In this document: positions 1 to 10,850 of the stretch, piece by piece
Numbering within the stretch: the first letter of the stretch is position 1
Layout: every line of letters begins with the position of its first letter
NCBI RefSeq assembly: GCF_910592395.1
Contig: NC_088308.1
Location: 10,371,001 to 10,435,000 of the forward strand
Reading direction: 5' to 3'
Length of the DNA: 64,000 bases
Source: Lineus longissimus
Taxonomy: Eukaryota; Nemertea; Pilidiophora; Heteronemertea; Lineidae
Translations under genes and position numbers: made by a program
The notes under the pieces: model-generated
What the model was told of the DNA's origin: nothing
What the model saw: the letters and a program-made list of their open reading frames with translations, nothing else
The model's database searches: none

Positions 1-1285
1 GTCTCTAAACCAAGGAGATAGGTCAGTGCAAAGACGACTATATTGCTATTAACTGTAAACCGAAGATATCGAAATGTTGAATTACCGGGGCCACGACTAC
101 TTCTGAAGTTGTTATACGGTAGCAACACTTTTTGGCGATGGCGTCCATCTAAACTAAATGCAAATGCTCGCAGGTCACTTTTCTGCCACCACAGTGCGCC
201 ATCCTGGCAAATACCGATAACCCCGTCCTCATATTCACCAGCAATATCAACGAGATTATTTATGAAGAAATTATGCTTTAATGTATATGGCGATTTATCC
301 TTTACTTGTGAAAATACATAAACATTGAAAGTTGACGTCACTAAGTGTCTGGTAGCAGCTACACCCACAAAGCACTTCAGCTTTAAGTGATAGTGCCACT
401 CGGAATTCCAGACTGGAAATTGTCCTTTGATACTTGGACTGTAACTGTGCTGGTATTTCTGGAGTTACAAAGTACTGTAAATATATAGTTTGTTGTCCAT
501 CTACAATAAATTAAGGGTTTAGGAAATGAATGATAAGCAATAATAACTGCACATTATCTAGCACGAGGTACCGAATTCTGAAAACAAGATATTTTAACCA
601 AATGGCTATCGATCCTATTGACCGGGTGTTGCTTGGTTTTTGTCACAGAATATAATGCCTAAAATGGCTGGCTAGTTTTGTAGTGCTTGATAAGCTGATG
701 GCGTCTTTATCCCATCCAAAACATCCGTGTACCCACTATCACGCCCTAGGATTTGATTTCGACAAATAGGAATACGTCTGAAAGGAGTGGGCGGCTTTTT
801 ACTGTAGTATGATTGTTCTTCTTTTGGTTCACCAGTTCTGAACGTGTGTGCTGCTTTTCCAATTTTGTTTCATCTCTTTGACAGTAGAAAAACGCGTTAT
901 TCGTTATTTTCATTGGGCACAAGTCCAGGCCCGAGTAAAATCATATGGCATTGTTGTTCTTTGGTTTCGAAAATGTAGTAGCCAAATTTGTAAATTTAGA
1001 TATCCTGAAACGAAAAAGCGGTATTACCTGTATCACCCAATACCGGTATTTTAAACCAGTTTTTCTCCGGCTACAATTCCATGTTACTTTGTTTGATGGG
1101 AAAACCCAGTGGCAGCCATGAAATATGATGGAGAATGCCTGGCACTCAAGAGCAATTGCGCATGTTAACCCGCACTGGAGGACAGAATCAGCCCGCTGGA
1201 TCCTGGATTTCGGTTCATTACCGTATCTGCTGTACGTCAGTACGAAAATTATTACTCGTACAAGCGCAGTTACACTGCCAACCAT
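1..1285 (-). CDS. Secreted PAN/apple-domain tandem gene, copy A (partial)
   Basis: Two-exon gene on the minus strand. Exon 1 is 1028-1285 and opens with an ATG at 1285-1283 in a good context. It encodes a hydrophobic signal-peptide-like start, then a PAN/apple-like segment with spacing C-x3-C-x5-C-x9-C. It ends at a CAG|GTAATACC donor. Exon 2 starts at 458 after a TCCAG acceptor, in the same phase 0, and runs off the left edge. The visible frame is open. The residues after the signal peptide (YGNEPKSR) differ from copies B and E (YVDKPKSR). PAN modules bind protein or carbohydrate in secreted proteins; the exon-2 domain is unrecognised. The splice sites are conserved in every copy with both exons, which supports the model. 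The C-terminal three quarters lies outside the window, so intactness cannot be judged. Confidence 0.7.
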
Positions 1286-2747
1286 TTTCTTTAATTGGTA
1301 AACTCGAAAGTAGAGGCGAAATTCTCGCAATATTTCTGTCTAAGATTGGTCATTTGACTTCTTATATAAACATATCGTGTGAAATCGAATATCACAAACT
1401 TTTTGGCAATAACCTAAAGAAGAATAATACCGCACCCAGGTGCGACTTCCGAATGAGTAGGACACATAGTAGTACATACATACATTCATGAATGCCCCCC
1501 CCCCCCCCCCCCAGAAGAAAAAAACAAAGATCAATTGGTCTTGAGACATTACCCGCACTGGCTGAAGTTCTAACACAAAAGCAATTGTGCCTAATCAGAG
1601 CGTCGCTGGCATTTGATTCTCCGAATTTCATGAACATTGTCTCAACGATATCCAGACTCGAATTTCCATTTGTTGTTATATCTTCCTAACGGAAAGGACA
1701 GAAACACTGTCTTCTCCGAGGTGGGCACCTCAACTTTGATTCTATGATTTTCGAGTGCCATTTTCAATTATTCAAACCATAAGATGTGCAGTACTGGAAC
1801 CCAGAAGTATTAAGGTAGAAGGAAGGGATGGGCGTTGCTGGTTTCTGAGTGTGAGGGGGTATAATGGTGTCTGTTGACTCTGCCTTTAGAGAGACTAGAC
1901 ATGATGCCAGTCTCTCTTAAAGCACAGTCAATAGACATGTGGTTTCAGTATTAGGTCTTTCATTGTAGCAATGCGAAAATGTTAGTAATTTTGTTTAGGT
2001 CCGTCCTTTGTTATGACCAAGTAGCTTCTAGAGAGACTCTTGATTACAGCGGCCGCCTCAGCGCCACCACGCGGGGCCTAATGGTAATAGGCTAAGTAGC
2101 TTCGCACGATATGCACAATTCAGGGAAAACTCAATGAGGAAGTATGCTCATTAGCATAATCTATTCTTAGCTCCAGCTCGAGGTAATCTTGCGCAGTGTT
2201 TCTTCGGGCCAGATACATTGTGGTGGAAAACGTCTAGTACAAAGAACGCCTGGCTTGCGCCAGACTAATAAATGAAGAAGGTCTGGCTGCGCGAGGCTAC
2301 TGTGATAAAAATGACCATTACAGAGACTCTGTGGCGTAGGCATATATTTTTCACAATTAAAAACGCACTCAGAAGACGATATCATCACTTAACATAAATA
2401 GGTCGGCGTTAGGTCGCGCGCTTTTCTTTCCTTGTGACAATATACAGCAAAATAGTTACAACCCCACAATCGCGCTACAAGTCCATAATAAGGCCACGGT
2501 GACCCGTTATAAATGTTTCGCCAGCTTCGCGATTTTGCCGCTACGCGACGCGTTGGGTCCTTGCGTCGAGGTTGACAGATGAAAAATCTCAGAAGCTGAC
2601 TGAAACTGACTTTAGCTGATTCAAACTTCGATTTTAGAATAATAGGTGCAATTCAATTGAAAAATGCCACTATTGTCATATCATATATCGAAGAAAGCTA
2701 ATCGGAAAATGTATGATATGTTAAATGTGAGGCCATCATAAGGTACC
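1286..2747. other. Upstream region of copy A
   Basis: Intergenic part of the tandem unit, matched by 10851-12950 upstream of copy B. It holds a poly-C run at about 1494-1512, a NotI-like GC patch at about 2049-2085, and a block at 2106-2390 that is tandemly duplicated upstream of copy B. The block contains an octamer-like stretch on the minus strand (TATGCTAATGAG). The promoter of copy A should lie here, but I see no clear TATA box near the start codon. No convincing ORF. Confidence 0.5.
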
Positions 2748-3639
2748 TGAGACGGAGCGGGGATTTAGGCTATTGCACGGGCCTGGTCACAAATTAGAAA
2801 AAGACGGCTGAATGTATAATTATTTACATGTATTAAAAATTAACAAAAACAAGAAAAATATATTTACAAAATTAACATTTCACCGCTCAAATCCAACAAC
2901 TAAAAGTCTGTTTACACATTACCAAAGTCCAAAGCTCCCTCCACTCCGGCTCCACTCCCTGGGTGCGGTCAATTCCCAACAACGGCTCCTCCACCTACCA
3001 CCGGTCTCCCAACACGTAACACACGTAACACACTCTCTCCGAACTCCTCTCCCGTTACCACACGACAACACACGACACAAAAGTGTCCGTCCCGACACGC
3101 AGTCGGTCCAAGGCTACTCCAGTAGCCACCAAGCACGTAGCTGGTTTACAAATTAACGGTCTGGCGACACCTTGGCCGCAAAGCCAACTCACGGTTCGCC
3201 GATACGATGGCAGCAATGCCAAGGCGCTCCAACCCGCGGCTGGACGCAAATAAACAGGTGAGAACACCACGACTCTCGGACACACAGCCGGTTCACATTC
3301 CACCAGGAATGACGACCACGTTGGTCAAACGGAATTGAGTTCGGCTGGTACGATGTACAACTTCTCCTTACAGAGGCCAGCCAGGAACTGCCCACACCCA
3401 GTCCAGCTCCAACGAACCCAAGAGTTATATAAGTCTATGTCCATCAGTAATCACACAACCTCCTGAAGTTACCAAAGTCCTATTCAACACACTCAAGCCA
3501 AAGGTCTAAATTAACATGTAATAATATGACTGAAATACCAGTTACACATTCAGCCTAACCAGACAAATTATGAATAAATAAAACTAATAAGGCCAACAAC
3601 TCAGGCCTAACACAAAGGCCTGTGATACCATTCATCACA
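2748..3639 (+). mobile_element. Solo LTR, 892 bp, 5-bp target duplication
   Basis: The insertion begins TGAGACGG, ends TTCATCACA, and is flanked on both sides by GTACC (2743-2747 and 3640-3644). The copy B unit has the uninterrupted sequence at about 12953. TG...CA ends with a 5-bp duplication are typical of an LTR. A TATA-like TTATATAAG near 3425 followed by AATAAA near 3575 supports plus orientation. No internal retroviral-type coding region is present, so it is read as a solo LTR. The LTR family is not identified. Confidence 0.7.
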
Positions 3640-4259
3640 GTACCACCTTCACAAAAAAGAAAGGTGAAGATTTTATATTGATCAATATTTTCATGCCAAA
3701 ACGAAATCCTTTAACTTACTTCATAACTTGTTTGTTCATATCATTTCTCTTCTATTATGAGGACAGTCAAGTGCCATCTAACGAGGATTGAAGATCCTTC
3801 CACTTGTAGCTCTACAAATAAACCGGTGGAACCTATCTTACTGCAGCATGACGGCAATGTTACATCCATACCACCCCCAATGATGCCAAGCGAACATTTG
3901 ATGGTAGAATCCACCTGCATGTATCAACGACTGTGTAAACAAACATCACATACTGCTTCCGATGTTGTGTGCATACCGATGCAATGTAACCTTACCAAAC
4001 TATATAGACAGTTAAGCGACATAAAGTTTATTTTGCGGGTGAAATTTCGTTTATGAATGAAGGGACGTTTGTCGTAGATATGTTACAATTGAAGCATTTG
4101 GTGTCCTAAACTATTTTATGAAATAGTTGAATTACGGTAAAGTGATGCTGTCAATACAGCTTCCTCCTGTTGTCGTTTTGCAACAACAGGCAGGTTTTAC
4201 AACCCAAACGAACGCCGAAGAACTGAGAATGATTGCCTGTGGTGTAAACATAAAGTCAT
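3640..4259. repeat. Array-unit intergenic block
   Basis: Repeated at about 12955-13570, 25205-25800 and 37560-38165, upstream of the minus-strand genes. The recurring landmark is the stretch around AAACCGGTGGAACC. A 99-codon plus-strand frame at 3757-4056 is not conserved in the other copies. No RNA gene or coding signal seen. Confidence 0.6.
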
Positions 4260-5872
4260 TAGATGAACATTATTCACTGACTTCATACCTTGATGTATTT
4301 AAGCCTGTAACTGAACACGGGCTACTCAAACTCATTAGTGACATGAAACCAATACAGTGTGCATTAGACCCACTCCCAACATCTTTGCTTAGGAAGTGCC
4401 TACCAGGAGACATTATGCGCCTGATTTGCAAGATAGTCAATTCCTCATTGGAAAGTGGCATGGTGCCAAGCTCTTTCAAACGAGCTATTCTTAATCCCTT
4501 GATTAAGAAGCCATCCTTAGATGCTGACACACTCAAAAACTACAGGCCTGTCTCTAACCTGTCCTTCCTTTCAAAGGTTTTGGAGAGGGTGGTTTGCAAT
4601 CAGTTATCAAGCCATATTGCTGAAAACGGTGCTCTTGACAAGTTTCAATCTGCTTACAAACCACTTCACAGTGTTGAAACGGCACTATTGCGAGTACACA
4701 ATGACATAATTCATGCACTTGATGAAAAGAAGTGTGTACTCCTTGTATTACTCGATATGAGCGCCGCATTTGACACTGTGGACCATTCCAGACTACTTCA
4801 GAGACTTGCTGCTATGGGTGTTACTGGCACAGCACTGGCATGGGTTTCGTCTTATCTTGATAACAGATCACAAGAGGTATGCATTGACGGCAAATTGTCA
4901 AGACCTAGTCCTATCAAGTTCGGTGTTCCCCAGGGTTCTATACTGGGACCAGTACTTTTTACTGTCTACACTACCCCAGTTGGTGGAATCATCCGTAAGC
5001 ATGCCATTATGTACCACTTATATGCTGATGACAGTCAATTGTATGTGGCCTTCACTATAACTGAGATTAGTACCACCTGCTCCAAGATCTCTAATGCTGT
5101 CCACGATTTAAATCTCTGGTTGGTCGACAACTTTCTTAGCTGTAATGGCGACAAGACCGAGATTCTGCTAATCTGTTCCCGCAGGTTCAGCAGCACTATT
5201 ATTCTCCCCGCCATCCGTATCATTGATGCAAATGTATATTCTTCTGTTTCTGCAAGAGATTTGGGTGTGATCTTGGACCGTGATTTCAATTTCAAAGAAC
5301 ACATTAACACATGTGTACGGGCCACCAATTTTCACATTCGTAACATCGGGAAAATCAGAAAATATCTAACTCCAAATACCACCAGGTTATATGTCCAGGC
5401 TTTTGTAATATCTCGCCTGGATTTCTGTAATTCCCTTTTCCTTGGTTGTCCCAATTCAACAATTATACCCCTACAGAAGGTACAAAATTCTGCCGCTCGC
5501 CTAATTACCAAGACCAAGAAACGATCTTCCATTTCCCCAGTACTCAGGTCTCTACATTGGCTTCCTGTGCAACAGCACATCAAGTACAAGGTTTTCCTTC
5601 TTACTTACAAGTGTCTTCACCAACTTGCTCCCCAATACCTTTCAGAACTTCTCTCCGTTCATACCGTTTCTCGAACTCTGCGCTCTTCATCGGCCGTTCT
5701 TCTGTCTATCCCAAAGACCAATGTCATGTCAGTCGGTGGTAGAGCATTTTCAATTGGAGCCCCTCAGCTGTGGAACAAACTTCCTTCAACTGTTAGGAAC
5801 TGCAGCTCTCTGTTATCTTTCAAGGGACAACTCAAACATTTGCTTTTTAAAGAGGCCTATCAAGCGCTTTGA
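4260..5872 (+). CDS. LINE reverse transcriptase (5'-truncated ORF2)
   Basis: Uninterrupted frame to a TGA at 5870-5872. Visible reverse transcriptase motifs, in order, are a LKNYRPVSNLSFLSK region, LLDMSAAFDTVDH (first catalytic aspartate), GVPQGSILGP, and YADDSQLY (catalytic YADD). The C-terminal part has the PLQKVQNSAARLI and LHWLPVQ patches usual in CR1/L2/jockey-group elements. The frame can be read back to 4127, but the part before 4260 is host DNA, so the upstream ATG is accidental. The upstream endonuclease is lost. An open frame of over 530 codons suggests recent insertion. A truncated copy is not expected to mobilise itself. Confidence 0.85.
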
Positions 5873-5931
5873 GCGGCCAGTTAATGGTTGGATACTGCGC
5901 TATATAAGACTCGTATTATTATTATTATTAT
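4260..5931 (+). mobile_element. 5'-truncated CR1/L2-group LINE
   Basis: A non-LTR retrotransposon fragment carrying reverse transcriptase, a very short 3' UTR and a terminal (ATT)n microsatellite. Its left edge follows AAAGTCAT and its right edge is followed by ATGTGCGAATTC. The copy B unit at about 13565-13585 reads straight through these two sequences and so preserves the empty site. No long target duplication is visible. The apurinic endonuclease and any ORF1 are missing, as expected from 5' truncation during target-primed insertion. The tail motif GCGCTATATAAG resembles the tail of the SINEs in this window. Confidence 0.88.
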
Positions 5932-6023
5932 ATGTGCGAATTCATCCACACGACAAGTATTAAATCGGTGTTCATACTTAACGGCACAAGCAATCAGAGA
6001 ACCCTTGATAAAATACATTTACA

Positions 6024-7763
6024 TTTGAATTCTGTGTTTGTCGCCTGATTCTCGATAACAATCGCCGCGAGTGTACTGCCAAGTAACGCAAATAATACTA
6101 GTTCCTAATATCCTGTCAAAAGTAATTGTTCGTAACCTTTTATTATCCTCTAGTTGAATCGTTCGCATCGTATTGTACATGTATTTTCTTTCCGTTATGG
6201 TTATTTTGAAAGGTTTGAATGTAAACACGAATAGGTTTCCTTCAGAGTTAAACTGAGGATTACAAAGCGAGACGGGATACAGCGATGACAACAATCCTGT
6301 TGCATACTTCGGTCCTCCGAGAGATTTTAAGAAATTTCATTGTAATACCAAGATTTCTGATACTGAACAAGTTCAAAGAAGTGACAAACGTCTTTAAACA
6401 AAGGAGATACCTTTGTGCAAAGACGACAATATTGCTATTATCTGTAAACCGAATGAGATATCGAAATGTTGAATTACCGGGACCACGACTACTCCTAAAG
6501 TTGTTATACGGTAGCAACAATTGTTGGCGGGTGCGTCCATCTAAAATAAATGCAACTGCGCGAAGGCCACTATCCTGCCACCACCGTGCGCCATCGTGGC
6601 AAATACCGATAACCCCGTCCTCATATTCACCAGCAATTTCCACGAGAATATTTATGAAGAAATTATGCTTTAATGTGATGTCACTATGTGTCTGATAGCA
6701 GCTATACAAGGAGGATACCGCGGTGACGTCACATCACGTGATCCCGACCCATATTAGTGATCGCTATGGCCAATCAGATTCAGTCTACTGACAGCACCAG
6801 CACTGAACACATCTCCACGTCTCGCGGTCTGGTGCGCTCCTGTACACAAAAACACCAATAGACATGAAATATTGCAATACCTAGTATGGATTCTTCCTGT
6901 GTAAAATAAAATTTACAGAGCAGATTAACTTCCACGAATAAAAAAGACGTTTGGCGTGGCCAAAGTGCGGAAATAATGTCTCCGCTAAAATACACTACGA
7001 AACACACTAGGCAATGCACTACGCAATTTACAGTAGAGATGCAGTTGAGTTTGTTATTGTTTTGACTTAGAAGCCCGCCCATATCATAATATATTCATGT
7101 AATTTATGAAGTATGTACTCATTTCTGTCCCATACAACTCAAAGAACAGTCAATTTCTCCTTAAATCATCACCGAAACCGCGATATCCGCAGGAAGATTT
7201 CGTTCTAGTGTCCGAAAATGCATGATCTTACAGGGGCGCTAACTCGACAAATAGAGGGGATCTATGGGGATCTATGCGAGTTTTAGGTATTACAGGTCTC
7301 GAACTTGTAAAATCTGTAAACATGACTCCAAATCCCATTATGATAATGAAGAGATTGCCCCATATCTGGGAGACTGTTTTGAAACCATCGCTAATTTTGG
7401 AAGATCGGTGCCCGGCTATTTGGTTTAAAAACCCTATTTTTCCCCATCAAAACAGCACTTTTCATTATTCAAATGATAGCTTATTGTCTGAAGACTTATT
7501 TCATAGCAGAAAAGTACTAATAACTCTGATTTGATGCGAAAAATCTAACTTTTTTGATGACTTGATTTTCCCTTGGCCGTGGATCGAGTTTGTTTACAAT
7601 ATGCAGCGCCATCTTGGAAAAGCCGTGACGTCACCGCGGTATCCTCCTTGGCAGCTATATCAACAAAGCACTTCAGCTTCAACTCGGAGTGCCACTTGGA
7701 ATTCCCGACTGCAAATTGTCCTTTGATACTTGAACTTTAGCTGTGCTTTCTGGAGTTACGAAA
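6024..7763 (-). pseudogene. Exon-2 pseudogene, interrupted by a Mutator-like element
   Basis: A copy of the 1029-bp exon 2 of the array gene. Its 3' end is truncated at the junction with the intergenic block near 6024. It is shifted between two frames near 6260-6294 and split by the inserted element at 6707-7650. The 5' part resumes at about 7651 and reaches the acceptor-like position near 7763. Upstream on the minus strand lies module Z instead of a PAN exon. It therefore appears to be a recombined, dead copy. Confidence 0.8.
6707..7650. mobile_element. Non-autonomous Mutator-like element, copy 1
   Basis: A 944-bp insertion with perfect 26-bp terminal inverted repeats beginning CAAGGAGGATACCGCGGTGA. 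It is flanked by the 9-bp duplication GCAGCTATA (6698-6706 and 7651-7659). A 9-bp duplication points to the Mutator superfamily. No transposase ORF. An internal stretch around 7275-7440 keeps the same potential reading frame in both copies (CKHxSKSHYDNEEIAPYLGD), perhaps a captured exon. It has inserted into an exon-2 pseudogene. Confidence 0.82.
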
Positions 7764-7905
7764 TACTGTAAATATATAGTTCGTTGTCCATCTGCAATAA
7801 AGTAAGAGATGAGAAATAAAAAAAGCAATAATAACTGCGCATTATCTAGCACGAGGTAAACCGATTTCGGAAAATAAGAGTATTTTAACCCAATGTCTCT
7901 CGATT

Positions 7906-8590
7906 CTATTGGCTTGATGTTGCTTGGTCCAACATAGGTGGGCAGTTGCCAAGGGCGAACTCCATACCTCCGGCAAAAATTGAGTAGGGTACGAAGCCAG
8001 TAATTTTTTGACATATAATAATGATCACATAATCTTCATGTAATACCTGTCCAATGGACGCCAATTCTGGCAGAGAAAATATGCTTGAATAATATGCTTT
8101 GGGGAATGATAGCACTAGTACAGCTAGTCTACGCTCTGAATGGTGCCTTCAAGATTGAGGTGTGAGATACAGATTCCCTTTAACACAGGCATGCCAGGGT
8201 AGTGGTTTGTTTTTACGACTTTCCCGCACTGCACATGGAGTCCTACATATGATAACGAATTGGTCTGGTCAAACTGACGCCTTGGATGCTGACCACTGAC
8301 CAGGTGCACCTTTTCCGCTCCTATTCCGCTTCCTCGTGCGAAGTGTTCTCGCTGTTCTTCAGATGACAGCCATGCCAGCATGATTAGTTTACACCGGATG
8401 AAGTACCATGCCGTGAACCTGCATCTCTTGACTGATTCCAACAAAACTACTGTAATGACTCCTATCACAATGTAAAGGAATACATGTAGTTCCAATTTCA
8501 ATAAATACATAGAAACATCACTATGATCTGCAGCCGAAACCTCCGAACATTTCTCGCCACGTGAGTGCACGCCAAGATCAGAGTTCACAT
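7906..8590 (-). repeat. Module Z, copy 1, possible exon(s) of unknown gene
   Basis: Repeated block also at 14959-15705, 28077-28560 and 56274-57600. It replaces the normal intron sequence from the breakpoint GTTGCTTGG. On the minus strand a 154-codon frame (8588-8124) contains a hydrophobic stretch (FLYIVIGVITVVLL), a cysteine-containing tail (LSYVGLHVQCGKVVK) and a stop. A second 69-codon frame (8115-7906) follows. Frames are only partly conserved between copies, and this copy lacks about 85 bp found in the others, so coding status is unsure. It could be a broken exon of another membrane or secreted protein gene. Confidence 0.4.
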
Positions 8591-8619
8591 CGTCGCAGTT
8601 GCGGGGTAATTTAAGCGCT

Positions 8620-8785
8620 CTCCTCCTTTCTGGAGAACTATTATGGGCAACGCCTAATCTGGCGCACGGACGGACATTTCAGGCCAGTTGAGTGTTGCGA
8701 AGTGGCCCTGGCCGATAATCTAACCCGGGAGTTTCCCGACGTAGGCCGACGTTTAATTGTGGTGCCACCGCGCTACCTCTTCATT
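8620..8785 (-). repeat. Truncated tRNA-derived SINE head
   Basis: Matches the 5' half of the SINEs at 31085-31370 and 59090-59385. On the minus strand it begins GCGCGGTGGCACCACAATT, a box-A-like sequence, and continues to GGGTTAGATTATC, a box-B-like sequence. The LINE-like tail is absent. The remaining bases to 8987 are the shared 3' flank of the array gene. Confidence 0.55.
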
Positions 8786-8987
8786 TTTCTGTTGTAAAAA
8801 CACTGAAAGGTGAGGAACCACCAAATACGCTACAACGGTCTGACCAAAAGCAAGTTTACCAGGTGAAGAAACGTTTAGTTCTTTGCAAAATAACATTTTT
8901 TTTTGAATCTGATAGATTCATGTTGCAGTTATGGTCCCGGTTACTAATTGCAACTGCGACTGTCAGTACATGTGGAACTATATTGTG

Positions 8988-10850
8988 TTAGATGTAAATT
9001 TTCGCTTTCAATGAATGACCTTTCCTGAATTTGTATTTCTTCGGCCAAAGTATCAGCCTATTCTTTTCGTCGACGAAGCAGAGAAATGCAGCTTGGTCAA
9101 CAACAGTGGGGATGAACCGAACTTTGGCTTTGATGGGAAATGCTAAAGCTGATGACTTGTCCCTGCACGAGTCCTCTTGGAACAGAAACAACTTTTGAAT
9201 TCTGAGTTTGTCGCCTGATTCTCGATAGCAATCGCCGCAAGTGTACTGCCAAGTAACGCCAATAATACTAGTTCCAAAAATCCAGGCAAAATTAGCTGTT
9301 GTCAATCCATTCTCTTCAAGTTGAATCATTCGCATCGTATTGTACATGTATTTTCTTTCCGTTATGGTTATTTTGAAAGGTTTGAATGTAAACTCGAATA
9401 GGTTTCCTTCAGAGTCAAACTGAGGATTACTAAGTAAGATGGGAAACGTTGCTAAAAAACCTGTTTCATACTTTGCTTCTCCGAGAGATTTAAAAAAATT
9501 CAGTTTCAGGGCAATACCAAGATTTCTGATTCTGAACAATTTCAAAGAAGTGACAAATTTCTTTAAACCAAGGAGATATGTTAGTGCAAAGACGACTATA
9601 TTGCTATTAACTGATAACCGAAGATATCGAAATGTTGAATTACCGGGGCCACGACTACTCCTGAAGTTGTTATACGGTAGCAGCAATTGTTGGCGGTTGC
9701 GTCCATCTAAACTAAATGCAAATGCTCGGAGAACACTTTTCTGCCACCACAGTGCGCCATCCTGGCAAATACCGATAACCCCGTCCTCATATTCACCAGC
9801 AATATCAACGAGATTATTTATGAAGAAATTATGCTTTAATGTATATGGCGATTTAGCCTTTCCTTTTGAAAATACATAAACATTGAAAGTTGACGTCACT
9901 ACGTGTCTGGTAGCAGCTACACCTACAAAGCACTTCAGCTTTAAGTGGTAGTGCCACTTGGAATTCCAGACTGGAAATTGTCCTTTGATACTTGGACTGT
10001 AACTGTGCTGGTATTTCTGGAGTTACAAAGTACTGTAAATATATAGTTTGTTGTCAATCTACAATAAATTAAGGTTTAGGAAATGAATGATAAGCAATAA
10101 TACCTGCACATCATCTAGCACGAGGTACCGAATTCTGAAAACAAGGTATTTTAACCAAATGGCTATCGATCCTATTGCCCGGGTGTTGCTTGGTTTTTGT
10201 CACAGAATATAATGCCTAAAATGGCTGGCTAGTTTATTAGTGCTTGATAAGCTGATTAAAAAATGGCGTCTTTATCCCATCCAAAACATCCGTGTACCCA
10301 CTATCACGCTCTAGCATTTGATTTCGACAAGTAGGAATATGTCTGAAATGAATGGGCGGCTTTTTACTGTAGTATGATTGTTCTTCTTTTGGTTCGCCAG
10401 TTCTGAACGTGTGTGCTGCTTTTCCAATTTTGTTTCATCTCTTTGACAGTAGAAAAACGCGTTATTCGTTATTTTCATTGGGCACAAGTCCAGGCCGGAG
10501 TAAAATCATATGACATTGTTGTTCTTTGGTTTCGAAAATGTAGTAGCCAAATTTGTAAATTTAGATATCCTGAAACGAAAAAGCGGTATTACCTGTATCA
10601 CCCAATGCCGGTATTTTAAACCAGTTTTCCTCCAGCTACAATTCCATGTTGCTTTGTTTGATGGGAAAACCCAGTGGCAGCCATGGCCTATGATGGAGAA
10701 TGCCTGGCACTCAAGAGCAATTGCGCATGTTAACCCGCACTGGAGGACAGAATCAGCCCGCTGGATCCTGGATTTCGGTTTATCAACGTATCTGCTGTAC
10801 GTCAGTACGAAAATTATTACTCGTACAAGCGCAGTTACACTGCCAACCAT
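8988..10850 (-). CDS. Secreted PAN/apple-domain tandem gene, copy B (intact)
   Basis: Complete two-exon model, 428 residues. Exon 1 is 10593-10850 (258 bp); exon 2 is 8988-10016 (1029 bp), ending in TAA. The donor is CAG|GTAATACC, the acceptor CCAG|AAATACC, and the intron is phase 0 and 576 bp. Residues 1-19 form a hydrophobic signal-peptide-like start. Cys38, 42, 48, 58 and 71 give a PAN/apple-like pattern. Residues 87-428 are an unrecognised, beta-rich-looking domain with conserved cysteines (LKCFVG, GICQDG, CGDCYRE, DSCRDK, FLCFVDE) and no clear membrane anchor. A secreted role in binding or recognition is inference. The start is chosen at the ATG before VGSVTAL because in-frame sequence further upstream has no ATG. 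Module Z and an exon-2 pseudogene follow downstream. Confidence 0.78.

Noticed and set aside
1494-1512. Poly-C run (also 11383, and poly-G at 63776) as a functional G-quadruplex
   Set aside because: Single homopolymer runs of variable length in repeats. Nothing ties them to gene control, and run lengths are prone to sequencing error.
3757-4056. 99-codon plus-strand ORF
   Set aside because: The frame is not kept in the equivalent blocks near 13070, 25320 and 37670.
4127-4259. N-terminal 44 codons of the long LINE frame
   Set aside because: Comparison with 13440-13575 shows this is host intergenic DNA before the insertion, so the upstream ATG is accidental.
6780-7082. 100-codon minus frame inside the Mutator-like element as a transposase
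   Set aside because: Too short, no DDE motifs, and the second copy does not keep the frame throughout.
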